Shown here piece after piece: positions 62,040 to 64,000 of a DNA stretch of 64,000 bases. Origin of the DNA: Hepsetus odoe (lineage: Eukaryota > Chordata > Actinopteri > Characiformes > Hepsetidae); the NCBI GenBank assembly GCA_017165825.1, contig CM029370.1:10947767-11011766 (forward strand). The letters run 5' to 3'. A program made the translations under genes and the position numbers. The notes under the pieces are model-generated. The model was given only the letters and a program-made list of their open reading frames with translations, was not told where the DNA came from and ran no database searches. How positions within the stretch are numbered: position 1 is the stretch's first letter; each line of letters opens with the position of its first letter.

Positions 62040-62325
62040 CAGCTTCAGCTCCGACGTCTTTTCATTCTAGCTGCTTCACCATTGTTCCTTTCATTCATGT
62101 TCAGTCTTTCCTAAAGTGTTTTATTATTCTCTCAAGTATATCTCCACCTCTCAAGGGTCTCCTTAAGATGCTGGCTACCCTTGCTGTAGATTACAGTGGC
62201 ATTTGCAACATCAAAGTCCGTGGGGATGCCTGTCTAATCTTTTTCCTGTCCATCACCATTGCAACCCAGAAAGGTCTCAACACTAATTATTTTATGAGCG
62301 TGTTCATGGTCTACCTTAAATACAT
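62040..62325 (-). mobile_element. RTE-type LINE fragment
   Basis: Sequence on the plus strand (CCTGTCTAATC, then CCATCACCATTGCAACCCAG-like text) resembles 5155-5290, part of the antisense RT region of the RTE LINE. Heavily decayed. Confidence 0.5.
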
Positions 62326-62334
62326 TCCTTACAG

Positions 62335-62500
62335 AGGTGGTGGTCTAGTGGTCGAATAATCACCTATAGATCATGAGGTCTGCCGGTTCGAATCCTGAAT
62401 TCCACCCCAACCACCATTTGGTTCCTGAGCAAAACCCTTAACCGGAGGTTGCTCCAGAGTCCAGCCTTGAATGGCAGACACAAATGATGTTTGTCTGAAC
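62335..62500 (+). repeat. tRNA-derived SINE, second family
   Basis: GTGGTGGTCTAGTGG head, CCGGTTCGAATCC B box, GTTCCTGAGCAAAACCCTTA. Its usual tail is missing. Confidence 0.75.
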
Positions 62501-62579
62501 TTCAGAAGAATGGATGATCTCAGAGATGCCTCAGTGAAGTCTTGCGGACCTTTTAGGCCTCTTGCCCTCATCTAACTGC

Positions 62580-62880
62580 CCCTCTGCAAGCTGTTATTCA
62601 CTTTTTAAAGACTTAATCTTGATCTCTGATCCCTCTCCAGTTATAGACAAATCACCACAAATGTTTCTGTTTAAAAATTCACCTTTAAGAGCCTTTTACA
62701 TGTTGGTTTCTTCCAACATACCACTGAGACGGCTCTTCTAGGATCTCCTACCTGCCAACTGTAGTTTTTCATTCGGCAGCTCCTTGATCTAAAGGCAGCT
62801 TTTGACACTATTAATCATGCTATACTTATTTTCCTGATTTGCTTCTATTGGAATTTGTGACATACCTCTTCAGTCGTATC
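62580..62880 (+). mobile_element. LINE reverse transcriptase fragment
   Basis: Plus strand encodes LLDLKAAFDTINHAIL (about 62785-62830), the RT block with the first catalytic-region Asp of CR1/L2-group LINEs (LLDLSAAFDTVNH). Confidence 0.7.
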
Positions 62881-62919
62881 TAATATTATTACAAATTATA
62901 TTCTAGAATATTTACATTA

Positions 62920-63115
62920 GATGTGGTGGCCTAGTGCTAGGATACTTGCTTATGGGCCAAGAGGTCACAGTTTCAAATCTCAACTTTAGTGCCAGTATCA
63001 GTTGGTTTACTGAACAAGATTCCAAACTCCAAATTGCTCCAAAAAGACTCCCTGTATTCAGGAAATAGAAGTCAATCTGGATAAAAAAAAACCTCTGCTA
63101 AGATGCCATAAACTT
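62920..63115 (+). repeat. tRNA-derived SINE, second family, decayed
   Basis: GTGGTGGCCTAGTGCTAGGA head, remnants of the B box, CAATCTGGATAAAAAAAAAC tail in place of GATAAGAGCGTC. Confidence 0.6.
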
Positions 63116-63559
63116 AAAAGATTATCAATGTTGACTTAAGCTTTCACAGTTTATTTCCACTATATTACAGCTATATCATAGGCTAAATCATAAGGCTGGT
63201 TGATTAGTTGTTATGTTATGATACTACTTGGGTTTTTACATTTGTCCAATACAACTCTGCATTCAGACGCTTACTGTGGCATAGAACTCGCAAAAGCTCA
63301 TTTTGTATTTGTCTTTGTGACTTGATTAAGATGGACATTGATCTTTGAAGTCTCCAGCTTGTCTCTGGAATGTTCTATAAACACCCGAAACACTATTCTA
63401 AGTATCGTTTTTCATATATCACCCATTTCACCTATTTTCCTCCCTCAATATATAATGGTAGCTACCTGCTTTATCACTGACTCTTAAAAACACCTGGAAT
63501 TTTATCAGAAACATTCATCAGTTGGTATCACATGCAGGATAGGTGGGCAGAAAGGACCT

Positions 63560-63775
63560 TTGTGGCCTAATAGACAAAAGACCAAAGTGTGCAATTATAT
63601 GTAAGAGTAAGAGACAAAACCGAGACCAGGTACCGTCCCTATCACTGCTCATTGGGTGCTGAACATAGCTGCCTACTGCTGTACAGTGTGTGTATGGGTC
63701 AAATGCAGAAGCTGCATTTTGTTTGAGTCTTAGTGTGTGCTGTGTGCTCACAATGACAAATTGACACTTTCACTT
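63560..63775 (+). repeat. tRNA-headed SINE, decayed head
   Basis: GGTACCGTCCCTATCACTGC, then GGTCAAATGCAGAAGCTGCA and TTGACACTTTCACTTT. The last 200 bp of the window are A/T-rich without features. Confidence 0.75.
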
Positions 63776-64000
63776 TAAAGAACCTTCATTTATTGATATA
63801 TAACTGCATTTTGGGGAACTATTTGCTTCATTTTATGTTTCTCATTTTTTAAATATTTTTCAGCCAGAGATCCTTTCCAATTTGTCATTAGATTGGTTCA
63901 GTGTGTGCATATAGCTTGATTTTTTTTATTGTTTTTTAATTAAAATTGGTTTAAAAACTAATTTACTTGGGGTGAAATTCCCAAAGATGGCATAATTTTC

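Overview
The window is vertebrate nuclear DNA, almost certainly from a teleost fish. Genes are split by GT-AG introns. Intergenic space and introns are filled with Tc1-like transposons, RTE-type and CR1/L2/Rex1-type LINEs, tRNA-headed SINEs, a solo LTR and long microsatellites, a repeat mix typical of teleosts. The species cannot be named from this sequence.

Left part (1-16 kb): tatdn3 (minus strand, first three coding exons only, running off the left edge) and nsl1 (plus strand, six coding exons) are head to head across about 260 bp, which must act as a shared promoter. batf3 (plus strand, three coding exons) follows. Further on is atf3 (minus strand, three coding exons plus an untranslated first exon at 27.6-29.55 kb), tail to tail with batf3. 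The order and orientation tatdn3-nsl1-batf3-atf3 match the mammalian TATDN3-NSL1-BATF3-ATF3 block. Two of the four genes encode AP-1-family bZIP proteins, and the promoters of both carry composite C/EBP-ATF motifs. atf3 also has a TATA box and a perfect CRE.

Middle part (16-34 kb outside atf3, and 34-58 kb): I see no convincing gene. It holds two Tc1-type elements nested one in the other (34.06-36.42 kb), two copies of a long foldback MITE, several RTE LINE fragments all on the minus strand, at least eight SINE copies, a Ty3/Gypsy integrase remnant, a solo LTR, a CR1/L2-type LINE remnant and a hAT remnant. One CpG-rich island at 33.65-34.04 kb looks like a promoter without an assigned gene.

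Right part (58.4-62.03 kb): a ZPB/ZP4-type egg-coat gene (trefoil plus ZP domain, eight exons, plus strand). Its last five exons are intact, but exons 2 and 3 carry apparent frameshifting deletions and a 1.4 kb LINE lies between them, so it is called a pseudogene. Repeats fill the remainder to 64 kb.

The tatdn3 exons, most nsl1 exons, the first and last batf3 exons and most ZP exons were found by reading splice sites and translating across junctions, because they are too short for simple ORF detection. No prokaryotic features, CRISPR arrays or novel defence-like systems were seen.
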